NCBI RefSeq assembly: GCF_004851605.1
Contig: NZ_CP031093.1
Location: 3,658,692 to 3,722,691, forward strand
DNA from: Hydrocarboniclastica marina
GTDB lineage: Bacteria > Pseudomonadota > Gammaproteobacteria > Pseudomonadales > Oleiphilaceae
Length of the DNA: 64,000 nt
Direction: 5' to 3'
A program made the position numbers and the translations under genes. A model generated the notes under the pieces. That model worked only from the letters and a program-made list of their open reading frames with translations. It was not told the origin of the DNA and did no database searches. Positions within the stretch are counted from its first letter, which is position 1; every line of letters starts with the position of its first letter. Of this stretch, positions 48,603 through 57,635 are shown piece by piece.

Positions 48603-49031
48603 TTACTGGCTGTTCTCGATCATGTATTTCACAGCACTGGCAACTTCTTCTTCGGAGCAGCTTCCGCACGCGCCCATCGCCGGCATCGCATTGAAGCCAT
48701 TGATCGCATGTTCGATCAGCGTTTCCTGTCCTTTTTCAATGCGTGGCGCCCAAGCGTCTGCCTGACCGACCACAGGCGCTCCGGCCGCTCCGGTCGAGTG
48801 ACATGCTGTGCACGCAGAACTGTAAACTGCTTCACCGCTGCGCGGCTCACCGGCTGCTTCGGCAGAGGCTGCAGCACCGCCGCCCGAACCGCATTCCTGG
48901 CCAGCCACACAAACCTCGCCCACTGGCTTGATACGCTCTTTTATCTGGTCTTCCATGGAGGCCGCCACGGCCATACCTACACAGGCCGCCGCGATAACTA
49001 CGGCGAGCAGCAGTCTCTTCAGGTTCGTCAC
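48603..49031 (-). CDS. Cytochrome c5-like periplasmic protein
   Basis: Class I c-type cytochrome, probably a periplasmic electron carrier. A signal peptide spans about residues 1-24 (LLLAVVIAAACVGMAVA). Haem is bound by CTACH and the axial Met lies in AMPAMGACGSC. The segment between has Gly/Ala-rich and acidic residues. 142 residues. The GACGSCSEEEV end is typical of c5. Its electron partner is not evident. Confidence 0.9.
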   Translation of the reverse strand: MTNLKRLLLAVVIAAACVGMAVAASMEDQIKERIKPVGEVCVAGQECGSGGGAAASAEAAGEPRSGEAVYSSACTACHSTGAAGAPVVGQADAWAPRIEKGQETLIEHAINGFNAMPAMGACGSCSEEEVASAVKYMIENSQ

Positions 49032-49279
49032 AGTTCACCTCGTTCTTGGAGTACACCTTTGTCAGCGGGCAATTATAGCGACTGCACCCACTCGAAAACA
49101 GCCCAAGCCCAAAAACAGCACCGCTGAGTGCTCGTTTCCGTTGAAACGAACGACCGTCAGTCAAGGTATCGGGTTAAATTTATTTAAATGGTTACGGTTT
49201 GCGTTGGGGGTGATTAGACTGTCGCTTGCCGGGATGAGTCTGGATCCTGCCGTGGCGCACTTGGCGATAGGAGATATCA

Positions 49280-49690
49280 GTGGCATCACAGCAACAGTGG
49301 AAACTCCGGCTGGTGGTTTTGGAGGTCATTTCTCTCCTTACCCTGATCGCCAGCCTCTTCCTTCTGCGTGGAAGCGCTGCCGAAAATGGCGCTCCAACTC
49401 TGCTGTGGCTGCTGCTCCCGGCCGGCGCCAGCCTGACAATGTTCCTGAGCTTCCTTGGACTGATGTATCTGCGGTGGGTGGCTAGTGCCGGCTCCGGTAA
49501 CAGGAAGCGCGTCCATACGATCCTCTTTGGCCTTATGACCATAACGCTGCTCAGTATATGGGCGCTTGCGATGGTACAGACCTGGCAGAGCATGAACACG
49601 CAGGATGACCCCGTCGCTGGTGAAACAAAACAGCCAGTATCAAGCCCCCCGAGGGTCCACGAGTCTTTAAGGCATGAGCTTCTAACATGA
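49280..49690 (+). CDS. Small membrane protein of unknown function
   Basis: 136 residues with three membrane segments (about 11-29, 40-66 and 78-100) and a polar C-terminal tail. GTG at 49280 follows ATAGGAG. It has no motif I recognise. Its last codon overlaps the start of the phospholipase gene (ATGA), so the two are probably made together. It diverges from the cytochrome c5 gene across 248 bases that hold no gene. Confidence 0.6.
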   Translation: MASQQQWKLRLVVLEVISLLTLIASLFLLRGSAAENGAPTLLWLLLPAGASLTMFLSFLGLMYLRWVASAGSGNRKRVHTILFGLMTITLLSIWALAMVQTWQSMNTQDDPVAGETKQPVSSPPRVHESLRHELLT

Positions 49691-50811
49691 ATCGCAAAAG
49701 CGCCAGCTTCAGCGTGCTCCTGGTCGGGCTGGGCACCGCCATATCCGCGCTGGCACAAGATGTTAACGAGCCAGGCGGGAACGGAATGACCAATGGCCTC
49801 CCTGAAGGACAGCCCGCCCCGACCCGTATCGAGCAATGCGCCGCCATTGAGATGGGAGTCTCCAGGCTTGAGTGCTACGACCAGTTCCTGAAGCCGCAAC
49901 AGACCCAGCCCGTACAACAGGAAACCGACCCCGACCTGCTGGATGCCGCAGAATCGATCGGCCTGGATCGGGAAACCCTGGACGAAGAAGAGGCTCGGCC
50001 GCCAAGCCTGGTCGAGCAATTGCTGGCACGCCAGCAGGCGCTATTTTCCTACTCCGGTACCTTCGTCCGTCACCGGGCCAACTACCTGCTTCCCGTCACA
50101 TACGGCAGCCCGGTAAACCAGGCACCCAAAAGCGTGCAGTTCGGGCGGGAGCCGTTGCAGGAAGACTTCTCCAATATGGAAGCCAAGTTCCAGTTCAGCG
50201 TGCGCATACCACTGCTGACAGGACTATTCCCGGAACGCACCAGGCTGTGGGCCGCCTATACACAGTTATCGTTCTGGCAAGCGTTCAACCGGGACGAGTC
50301 GTCGCCCTTTCGAGAGTCGAACTACGAGCCGGAAATCTTCCTCAGCTATGAGCCCGCCCTGAAGCTTGGGCCAGGATCCATAGACATCGTCAGCATCGGC
50401 ATAAACCACCAGTCCAACGGCCTTTCCGACCCGCTCTCCCGCAGCTGGAACCGGCTTCTTGGCAATGTCGTCTACAGCAACAACCGCTGGGTGATGTCAG
50501 CCAGCCCGTGGTACCGAATACCCGAGAGCAAAAGCGAAGACAATAACCCCGATATCTACAAGTATCTGGGCTACGCCGACTACAACGTCACCTATAAATT
50601 ACCGGATGAAACGACGATCGGGATGCTTTTCCGGAATAACCTCGATTTTGACGAAAACAGAAGCACCGTCAGGCTGGACTATACTTTCCCTCTGTCAGAC
50701 TCTGTTCGGGCTTACGTGCAGTATTTCCACGGCTGGGGCGAGACGCTGATTGACTACAATCACCACGTGAAGCGGATCGGGATAGGCATAACCATTGCGG
50801 ACTGGCTCTGA
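49687..50811 (+). CDS. pldA: Outer-membrane phospholipase A
   Basis: PldA/OMPLA, a calcium-dependent outer-membrane beta-barrel that hydrolyses phospholipids. A signal peptide (ending ISALAQ) leads into a ~100-residue polar N-terminal extension absent from E. coli OMPLA, then the 12-strand barrel. The catalytic His-Ser pair is in GINHQSNG, with an Asn in LSRSWNR. 374 residues. It ends with a strand finishing in Trp-Leu. The extension may be a periplasmic plug or linker. Confidence 0.85.
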   Translation: MNRKSASFSVLLVGLGTAISALAQDVNEPGGNGMTNGLPEGQPAPTRIEQCAAIEMGVSRLECYDQFLKPQQTQPVQQETDPDLLDAAESIGLDRETLDEEEARPPSLVEQLLARQQALFSYSGTFVRHRANYLLPVTYGSPVNQAPKSVQFGREPLQEDFSNMEAKFQFSVRIPLLTGLFPERTRLWAAYTQLSFWQAFNRDESSPFRESNYEPEIFLSYEPALKLGPGSIDIVSIGINHQSNGLSDPLSRSWNRLLGNVVYSNNRWVMSASPWYRIPESKSEDNNPDIYKYLGYADYNVTYKLPDETTIGMLFRNNLDFDENRSTVRLDYTFPLSDSVRAYVQYFHGWGETLIDYNHHVKRIGIGITIADWL

Positions 50812-50812
50812 C

Positions 50813-50841
50813 CGGGACGGCTCGCTGAGAGCGAGGTCCCG
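50813..50841. terminator. Hairpin between pldA and bfr
   Basis: CGGGAC-GG-CTCGCT pairs with AGCGAG-GTCCCG around GAG. It lies between two converging genes but lacks a T-run. Confidence 0.45.
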
Positions 50842-50865
50842 ACCGGGAATGGCTTTGGGGGCAAG

Positions 50866-51342
50866 CTACTCGCTGGGCATCGCCTGTAGCTGCATAAAGT
50901 TCTCCAGCCCCATTCTCTGGATCATCTCCAACTGGGTCTCAAGCCAGTCGATGTGATCCTCTTCGCTATCGATAATTGACGCGAAAAGATCCCGTGACGC
51001 GTAATCCTGCACCTGCTCACAGTACTGAACAGCCGCCTTCAGATCAGCATGGGCCTTGTGCTCGATCTTGAGATCGCACTCGATCATTTCCTGCACGTGC
51101 TCGCCGATCAGCAGCTTGTTCAGATCCTGCAGGTTGGGCAGGCCTTCGAGAAAGAGAATGCGCTCGATCAGACGGTCGGCATGCTTCATCTCATCAATGG
51201 ACTCGTCGTACTCCTTCTTCTCGAGCCGCTTCAGGCCCCAGTTGCCGTACATACGCGCATGCAGGAAATACTGGTTAATAGCCGTAAGCTCATTAGCCAG
51301 AACCTGGTTCAGAAACTGGATAACCTTGGGGTCACCTTTCAC
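50866..51342 (-). CDS. bfr: Bacterioferritin
   Basis: Haem-containing 24-mer iron store. 158 residues. The haem ligand is M52 in [15 protein letters not shown]; ferroxidase ligands E18, E51, H54, E94, E127 and H130 are in the expected places. It follows bfd on the same strand with a gap of about 118 bases, so the pair is probably co-regulated. Confidence 0.97.
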   Translation of the reverse strand: MKGDPKVIQFLNQVLANELTAINQYFLHARMYGNWGLKRLEKKEYDESIDEMKHADRLIERILFLEGLPNLQDLNKLLIGEHVQEMIECDLKIEHKAHADLKAAVQYCEQVQDYASRDLFASIIDSEEDHIDWLETQLEMIQRMGLENFMQLQAMPSE

Positions 51343-51460
51343 GAAATGTAGCCTCCCTCTGATGTGACAATGCAGCGACTGCAGAAGCAGCCGCCCGCGA
51401 GCGGTTTTCAGCTCACATTAGGGCATCCGCAGAGAGGGAATTCAAGACCAGAAGGATTAA

Positions 51461-51667
51461 TCAGGCGGGCTGGGCCAACATATTGGCGAGTTGCATATAG
51501 TTCTCACTGCGAGTCTCTCGCAGCAGTTCCCGGGCCATGGGCGCGCACCGACCACACTGGCGACCGACGTTAAGCTCCTTACCCAACTCGCGCATACTGC
51601 CACAACCTGTGCGTGCTGCCTGTCGGATTTGCCTGTCGGTTACCCCAAAACACATGCAGACATACAT
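51461..51667 (-). CDS. bfd: Bacterioferritin-associated ferredoxin
   Basis: 2Fe-2S protein that reduces iron in bacterioferritin for release. 68 residues with C4, C6, C38 and C41. The start MYVCMCFGVTD at 51667 is chosen over a longer in-frame start at 51847 because family members begin here. A Fur-type site overlaps its promoter region, as in Pseudomonas, where bfd is induced by iron shortage. Confidence 0.95.
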   Translation of the reverse strand: MYVCMCFGVTDRQIRQAARTGCGSMRELGKELNVGRQCGRCAPMARELLRETRSENYMQLANMLAQPA

Positions 51668-51694
51668 ACGCTCACCCCTGCCATGAACCGTTGT

Positions 51695-51713
51695 GATAAT
51701 TATTATCATTAAG
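51695..51713 (-). promoter_or_regulatory. Fur box upstream of bfd
   Basis: GATAATTATTATCATTAAG matches 15 of 19 positions of the Fur consensus GATAATGATAATCATTATC. Its centre is about 37 bases before the bfd start. On the minus strand TTGCTT and AATAAT, 17 bases apart, suggest the promoter it covers. Confidence 0.75.
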
Positions 51714-51793
51714 ATCCACAAAAGCAAGCCCACGATGTCTCTTTTGAGCCATGGTAATGTAATCAGCACCCTGCCCGAATGCCCACAACGACG

Positions 51794-51823
51794 TTGGACA
51801 TTGCGCTCATCCGGGCTTATCAT
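51794..51823 (+). promoter_or_regulatory. Predicted tRNA-Arg promoter
   Basis: TTGGAC and TATCAT are separated by 18 bases, about 42 bases before tRNA-Arg. Confidence 0.45.
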
Positions 51824-51864
51824 AGGCGCCCTGTTTCGGGGACCCACCCCAACAACCCAGCAAA

Positions 51865-51941
<77 letters not shown>

Positions 51942-52219
51942 TGTAAAAGAAGGGCTTACGTGTGAGCGTAGGCCCTTTTCTTTTTCTTGTGTCCAGATTG
52001 TGTCCACGCTGTGTCCACGGCTCTGGCGCATTTATGACCGACCGAGAAATTGTGACCTTTGCACTGACACTGGTTCTTCTGGGCCTGGACACAAATAACT
52101 GCAGTGAAGCCAGACAATTAATTTCTAAGAGAACTTCAAGACCCGAGTTACAAGCGCTAAAGTAACCCCATGAATAATACTGCACTCAGTGCCACAGTAC
52201 TGAGGTGGCTGCTAAGGGT
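51942..52219. other. Left flank of the accessory region
   Basis: After the tRNA terminator this stretch holds no gene. TGTCCA recurs three times near 51990-52018 (TGTCCAG, TGTCCACGC, TGTCCACGG). A 43-codon frame at 52034 has no ribosome site. Confidence 0.5.
51950..51979 (+). terminator. Terminator after tRNA-Arg
   Basis: AAGGGC-TTACG pairs with CGTAG-GCCCTT (one mismatch) around TGTGAG, followed by TTTT. Confidence 0.7.
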
Positions 52220-54826
52220 TCAAGGCAACCTAGCAGCATTCTGCCGATGACGAAGGTTGTCCGCCCAAGCCGCCAACGCATCAATCTCTGCAGCCAATGC
52301 TTCCGGTCTCGGCAAAGGGCGGTTCAACGCAGCGGCGGCGCTGTGCAGCAGCCCGGAACAGCGAACAAATCCGTCCCGCATAGCCTCGCAGTCGACAGCT
52401 GTGATCGCGGTCAGCTTAATCAAGCCAGGCGTCCTCACTTCATTGGACAGTCGCCGAATGACGTGCCCGACGGCTTCTTCAACCGCGATCTCCCACGTAT
52501 CACGCAGCGTTGCCGCGATGGATTTGACGGACCTTCGCCACTCGTCGTGATTGCCTTGCTCAAAATGGAAGCGTTCGCCCGCAAGCTGATTATTAAGACT
52601 TGTGGTGATGTCACTGACCCGACGCGCCTTGAATGGCGGTTCGCTGCGGCAAAAGCCTGCCTTGTCAGCACCCCGGCTGATAGAGCTAATCGCAACCTGC
52701 GGCTTAGGCCGCACATCGTCCGCCGCGCGATTCAACTCGAACAGGAACGCCAGGTCATGCGTGAAGACGATGACCTGTCGATGCGCGGCCTCAGCAACTA
52801 GACGCTTGGCCACGGCCTCCCGGTGCATGTGGTCGAGCGAGGAAACGGGATCATCAAAGACAATGCCGGATTTGTTTGCCGTGGTGACAAGTTCAGCCAT
52901 GAACGCGGCCAAGGCAACGCAGCGATGCTCGCCTTCGCTCAAAACCTGTCCCACCGTAGCTGTGGGCTTCCGTCTAAGTGCGACCTTGAAGCGAGGGATG
53001 CCCTGAACGCTGTTGCGCTGTCGAAGCTCCACAGCGAGGTCAGCAATCTCGAAGCTCGCCACCTCGCGAGCAAATTGCGCGCGTAGCGCGTCCGTCACCA
53101 AAGCCTGAGCGATCTCGGTGCTCTTGGTGGTGGCGCGGTTGGTGAAAGTTTCCCGTTGGGCCGCCTCAAGCCGTGCGATTTTCTTCTGGCGTTCAATTTC
53201 GCCAAGAACATCGGCTTTGATGCCACCAAGCCATTGCCGATCCGCAAGCTCATCCTTTTCGGCAAGCAAGGCGGCGCGAGCTGGAGATCCAGCCTCCGCG
53301 GCGAGGGCGTTCGCCCGAGCCTCAATTCCTGCAGCTTGATCGACCAGCGCCTGACGCGGATATTCCGCAGCGGGTACATCAACAGCGGCGTTTGGATTCG
53401 CGTGGCTTCGCCGGATCTGGCGGTGACGCCATAGAGCGCGCAGAGTCGCGCCCCTGACCTCCACTCCCAAGGCATCTTGGCGCAGTCCGTCGCGGAGGAT
53501 TGCCACAATGTTCGTAAGCTCTGCCAACGAAACAGCCTCACTCTTGAACGTTGCCAGTGCGCTGTCATAGGTGACGCGCGCAGCCTCGGCACGTTGCTGG
53601 CTGTCGTCGCGCACAAAAGCCTCGAAGCGATTGAGGCGATCTGCGGCTACGGGCGTCAATTCCTGCTGACAAAGCAGACATACGCTGCCGGGATCTGTCA
53701 CAGGGAAGTGCTGTTCGGGATAGGCATCCGTGTCAGAAAATGCTCGGGCACTGGCCCATAGAGCCTGCCAAACCTCCGATCCGATTTGCGGCAATGGTTC
53801 GTCCCGGAAAAGTGCACTGGAAGCAGCTTCTGCCGCCTGGCGCGCTGCATCGCTAGCAACGGCAAGGCGACGCAGGTCATTGGCGGTCTCGTCGCTGATT
53901 GAAGCAAATAGCCGATCCAGGCCCACAATGCACCCGTCAATTTTGGTCTTCAACGCCGCAAGCTGGCGCGCCGCGCGAGCTGGATCACCAGCCAAGTCCG
54001 CCGTGAGCTGTGCCAATCGGTCTTGCTCTGCTTGCGTGAGTGTGGCCAACTCCTCTACTATCGCCGGCGCAGTATTGGCAGTGAGATTGGCCATGAGTTT
54101 GCCGACCGCTGTGTCCCTGCTACATGTCGGCGTCCTGATAGCTTCCGGCGTTTGCGCCTTTATCTGGTCAATATCTGCTGCTAGCTTTTCCTTGATCAAC
54201 TTGCACAGCTGCGCTAGTGAACCAAGCAGTTTGAGCGGAAACGGTGTGTAAGCCACGTCATTCGTATCATCCACATGGACGTTTGCTGTGCGGGAATCGA
54301 ACACACTGATACCTGCAAGCGCGGGGTCGGCAGCCTGACCAAGTTGCCAAGCGCAGGTACGATTCTGACCGCTGATCGCGTATTCAATCGTGGCGCTCGG
54401 GTTGCCCGGTGCGGCGTCATATATGTCGGGGACGATCTCCTCAGCTCGGCCAGACATACGGGCGCGACAAACTTTCTTGAGTATCCGCGCATAGCCGGAT
54501 TTTCCCGATCCGTTGTCACCGTAGATGATCGTCAAACCGACACGATGGAGAGTCAGCCGTTGGTCGGGAGCCAGTGCGTTGATATGCCGGACTCCATGCA
54601 CCTGCCGCAGATAGACTTCCCCTTGATGGCCATTCGGTCCGCGAAGGTGTCCCGCTTCCAGCGGGACCGCTGGATTGTCTCCCTTGCAAATGGAAGCCAG
54701 CTCGTCGATATCAACCGGCTCCAAGGCTGCTTGCGTTGCAAGTCGGCGCAGTGCGTCGCGCTGCCAGCCGGGACTATCTGCAGACCACGCAAGGATGTTA
54801 GTCAGCGCCTCTGCTTCCGTAGTCAT
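52220..54826 (-). CDS. RloC-like AAA_13 ATPase, candidate anticodon nuclease
   Basis: 868-residue SMC-like ABC ATPase. Walker A GDNGSGKS is at 103-110; long helical arms follow, broken by a Rad50-type zinc-hook CLLC at 383-386; the ABC signature LSEGE is at 629-633, Walker B and D-loop DDPVSSLD at 658-665, and switch His at 690. The C-terminal domain (700-868) has R775-x3-E779 and a later H828, which resembles the R-x3-E...H catalytic set of PrrC and RloC tRNA nucleases. RloC also has a zinc hook. Such proteins are often linked to restriction loci, as here with type III Mod-Res. ATG at 54826 is preferred to 54874. Nuclease activity is inferred. Confidence 0.7.
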   Translation of the reverse strand: MTTEAEALTNILAWSADSPGWQRDALRRLATQAALEPVDIDELASICKGDNPAVPLEAGHLRGPNGHQGEVYLRQVHGVRHINALAPDQRLTLHRVGLTIIYGDNGSGKSGYARILKKVCRARMSGRAEEIVPDIYDAAPGNPSATIEYAISGQNRTCAWQLGQAADPALAGISVFDSRTANVHVDDTNDVAYTPFPLKLLGSLAQLCKLIKEKLAADIDQIKAQTPEAIRTPTCSRDTAVGKLMANLTANTAPAIVEELATLTQAEQDRLAQLTADLAGDPARAARQLAALKTKIDGCIVGLDRLFASISDETANDLRRLAVASDAARQAAEAASSALFRDEPLPQIGSEVWQALWASARAFSDTDAYPEQHFPVTDPGSVCLLCQQELTPVAADRLNRFEAFVRDDSQQRAEAARVTYDSALATFKSEAVSLAELTNIVAILRDGLRQDALGVEVRGATLRALWRHRQIRRSHANPNAAVDVPAAEYPRQALVDQAAGIEARANALAAEAGSPARAALLAEKDELADRQWLGGIKADVLGEIERQKKIARLEAAQRETFTNRATTKSTEIAQALVTDALRAQFAREVASFEIADLAVELRQRNSVQGIPRFKVALRRKPTATVGQVLSEGEHRCVALAAFMAELVTTANKSGIVFDDPVSSLDHMHREAVAKRLVAEAAHRQVIVFTHDLAFLFELNRAADDVRPKPQVAISSISRGADKAGFCRSEPPFKARRVSDITTSLNNQLAGERFHFEQGNHDEWRRSVKSIAATLRDTWEIAVEEAVGHVIRRLSNEVRTPGLIKLTAITAVDCEAMRDGFVRCSGLLHSAAAALNRPLPRPEALAAEIDALAAWADNLRHRQNAARLP

Positions 54827-55034
54827 AAACCTGCGCCTCTCATTCGCACCCGCTACATGTACCAGCCTTAACAAAGGCTCAGCTCAAGGTCTCGGATAAC
54901 GTCTTGCCGAGCCGTCAGCCGATCAGCTCGGCCTAGATCTCCTCCGTAACAAGAACGGCCCGATTTCGTTGTGTATTTACGCACGCCGTGGTACCTGCGG
55001 TAGTCGAACTGATTAGCCAATCCCAGTTACACGA
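54827..55034. other. Gap between res and the ATPase gene
   Basis: 208 bases without a gene. No clear promoter or terminator was found, so the ATPase could be read from the res message or from a weak promoter here. Confidence 0.4.
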
Positions 55035-57632
55035 TCACTGGTAATCATTTGCAAGCCCACTACTGAATATCGTTTCCGCATCTTGGGCTACGGCGATCGC
55101 ATCCCGCACTTCCTGGCGTTTCAAATCGAGTACTCGCAGCTTGCCGCTTCCCTTCACCATGGCGAGCGACTCGATCCGGCGATAGACAGCGAGATGGCAT
55201 GCGGCGTACAACGCCAAGCCTTGGAGCTTCGGCAACGCATCACCCAAGTGCAGCCCGTGCGGATCAACCAGATCGACCACTAGGGAGCCGTCCTCCTCAG
55301 CAAAGAACAGAAAGTCTGGGCGAACAATCCCGTAATGACCGGATTTCTCATAGGCAATACCCAACGATGCTTGCCCTGGCTGTTGCGGATTGCGGTACCA
55401 GAAAGAGAATCCTGGCCTTGCCGATTCAGTCTCGACAACCGTGCGCTCCCAAGCATTCAAGTCAGCTGGGTACTTGCCTGCATGGTCGCACAGCAAGTGG
55501 CCATCCCAGACCGGGAGCACCCTCACCTTGCCGTTTTCGTTCGCCTTGGTCGCCTCATAACGGGCCTCAGGCTTTAGCAAGCCCGCGTCCTGCGGCTCTG
55601 TACTCATTTCGATGATCTGCCGATAGGATTCCCTTCGATCATCGCTTAGGGCCTTGATCTGCTCCCGATACTTGGACAACCAGGTCTTCGCCACTTTGTC
55701 CGCCTCGGCATCGAAATAAGCCTGTGCCTCAGTAACTAGGCCCAAGCCAGCAACGGTTACGCGAGCTTCAACAATGGCTTCCAGGAATGCTTCCGGATCA
55801 TCATCACGGTTGGCTGCTAGGCTGGCCAGGTGGTCAACATACGAGTGGGCAATCGCCGGGCTGAAGATGCGCGCTGCACGGCGATAGGCGTCGTCGATTA
55901 CCGCCACGTCGGCATCTTCCCAGAACTGTTCAAGGCTGCGCCCCTGGCCCAGCATGTCCGCTTTCACAGTCTTGCCGTCCACAACCAAGACAGACTGTTG
56001 CTTGGCCTTGATCTTGGCTGCGTTGTCTGCCTGAAACTTATTCAGAACTGCATGCATTTCCGCATGGGCCAGCCTGCCTGCACCAGGCAGAATATCGTCG
56101 GATACCAATTCATGGGCCAGCGCAGTCAACCTGACAGCAGGCTTGGCACCTCGCTGTGGACGTGTTTGTGACGGTAGCGCCTCGAATGCTTCCCACACGG
56201 CATGCGAAACAGCAGGGTTCGGCACCACTTCGATGTAGTCGATCAAGACCCGACCTGGCGTTGCCGCATCGCTGCCGGTCGTCAACTCATCGACAACCTG
56301 CTCCACAGCCTTGCGATTAAACTTAGGCAGCAAGCAGTCCACTGCGTTCAAACGGTCATTACCAGGGATACGGCGAGCCAGTGGCGAACGCACCAGACGG
56401 CCCAACAACTGCGTAATGTGGGTCTTGTCCTTGGCTGCACGGAAAGAAACCATGACCTCGGCTCGCGGACAATCCCAGCCTGTGCTAATAGCATCCTTGG
56501 CAATCAACACCCGTACCCAGGTTGACTCCTCGACTCGCTGAGGCTCGATATAAGGCACGTCCCGTTTGCCGAACCGTTGCGTAGTATGATCTCCAAAAAC
56601 ATGCGCCACGCTGGCAGAAGGCAGCTCGGGATAACGCTCAAAAATGGTATCCAGAGCCCGTCCGATTTTATCTGGATCAGGCGTGTTGGGAACCTGCAAA
56701 ACCATCAGCGGCACGACAACATGGGCTTCCTGCTGCTGCTTGGAGTAAGCTGACCAAGCAGCGGTGGACTCTTTCAACGTGTCAGTCGCTCGGCGCACCA
56801 AAACGGTATCGAAGTCACCGACATTGTCCGGTATATCTAGCAGGATGGTGTCTTTGATAAGACCGGACTCTTGAACCTTGGAGGCATCAACCTCCACATT
56901 GGGCAGCTTGATATGCTTGCCTGCCGACTCAATCGCCTTATTGAATCGTTCGACCGTGGCCGAGATACCCCATACCGCTGGGATGCCGGGCACGCTGCCT
57001 ACGCCATTGATGAGCCTTTGGACGATAGTGCTCTTGGCGTTCTGGCTAGCCGCAGTCTGTGTTCCCATGCCTCGGTGCGCCTCATCCAGCACGAGATACA
57101 GCGTCAAATCCGGGTCTTCAATGGTGTTCTGTATAGTGTCCCAAATGGTGTATGCACGTAGATCGGGACGCATGTCGGGAAATGTGCCGTCCACTTTGGC
57201 GGCCATTTCCTCCGGATCATGGCCGCGCACCAGAAGACTGTTTTTGCTGAGCTTCTGGGTATTGAGAAAGTAGATTTTCCCGGCTTGGAACTTCGGCCTG
57301 TTAAAGGTGTTTTCTACCACCACCAAATCGGTGTAGTTGATACGGTCACTGGCCTCGATGAAGCGAAAGCGCGTCTGCTCATTCAACGACGGGTCATCGC
57401 TGAACCAGATCACCACCGCGCTAGGGTCGGCATCAAAGCTGAACTCATCGTCACCATGAAACAGCGCCTCGAACGTGGCCGCAGCCATTACCGTTTTACC
57501 CGCGCCGGTTACCGCAGTGAGTGAGAATGCCGTCCTGTCGGCTTCAATGTGCCAAAGGCGACGAGCCTTGCCTAGGTTACTCAAGGAGTCGCGGACGGCG
57601 TCGCGCTGATAGTCTTTAAGCGTGAACTTCAT
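55035..57632 (-). CDS. res: Type III restriction enzyme Res subunit
   Basis: Restriction subunit of a type III system: SF2 helicase-translocase plus nuclease. 865 residues. Walker A GAGKT is at 43-47, DEAH box LDEAHRG at 183-186, and GWDCPRAEVMVSF and QLLGRLVRSP form motifs V and VI. Near the C-terminus RPDFLFF (771-777) and VVDLVDPHG (785-793) look like a PD-(D/E)xK nuclease, but the usual Glu-x-Lys is replaced by Asp-Leu-Val. It starts three bases after mod, as a coupled pair. Whether it cuts is unproven. Confidence 0.88.
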   Translation of the reverse strand: MKFTLKDYQRDAVRDSLSNLGKARRLWHIEADRTAFSLTAVTGAGKTVMAAATFEALFHGDDEFSFDADPSAVVIWFSDDPSLNEQTRFRFIEASDRINYTDLVVVENTFNRPKFQAGKIYFLNTQKLSKNSLLVRGHDPEEMAAKVDGTFPDMRPDLRAYTIWDTIQNTIEDPDLTLYLVLDEAHRGMGTQTAASQNAKSTIVQRLINGVGSVPGIPAVWGISATVERFNKAIESAGKHIKLPNVEVDASKVQESGLIKDTILLDIPDNVGDFDTVLVRRATDTLKESTAAWSAYSKQQQEAHVVVPLMVLQVPNTPDPDKIGRALDTIFERYPELPSASVAHVFGDHTTQRFGKRDVPYIEPQRVEESTWVRVLIAKDAISTGWDCPRAEVMVSFRAAKDKTHITQLLGRLVRSPLARRIPGNDRLNAVDCLLPKFNRKAVEQVVDELTTGSDAATPGRVLIDYIEVVPNPAVSHAVWEAFEALPSQTRPQRGAKPAVRLTALAHELVSDDILPGAGRLAHAEMHAVLNKFQADNAAKIKAKQQSVLVVDGKTVKADMLGQGRSLEQFWEDADVAVIDDAYRRAARIFSPAIAHSYVDHLASLAANRDDDPEAFLEAIVEARVTVAGLGLVTEAQAYFDAEADKVAKTWLSKYREQIKALSDDRRESYRQIIEMSTEPQDAGLLKPEARYEATKANENGKVRVLPVWDGHLLCDHAGKYPADLNAWERTVVETESARPGFSFWYRNPQQPGQASLGIAYEKSGHYGIVRPDFLFFAEEDGSLVVDLVDPHGLHLGDALPKLQGLALYAACHLAVYRRIESLAMVKGSGKLRVLDLKRQEVRDAIAVAQDAETIFSSGLANDYQ

Positions 57633-57635
57633 CCG

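Noticed and set aside
52034-52165. 43-codon frame after tRNA-Arg
   Set aside because: No ribosome site and no recognisable motif.
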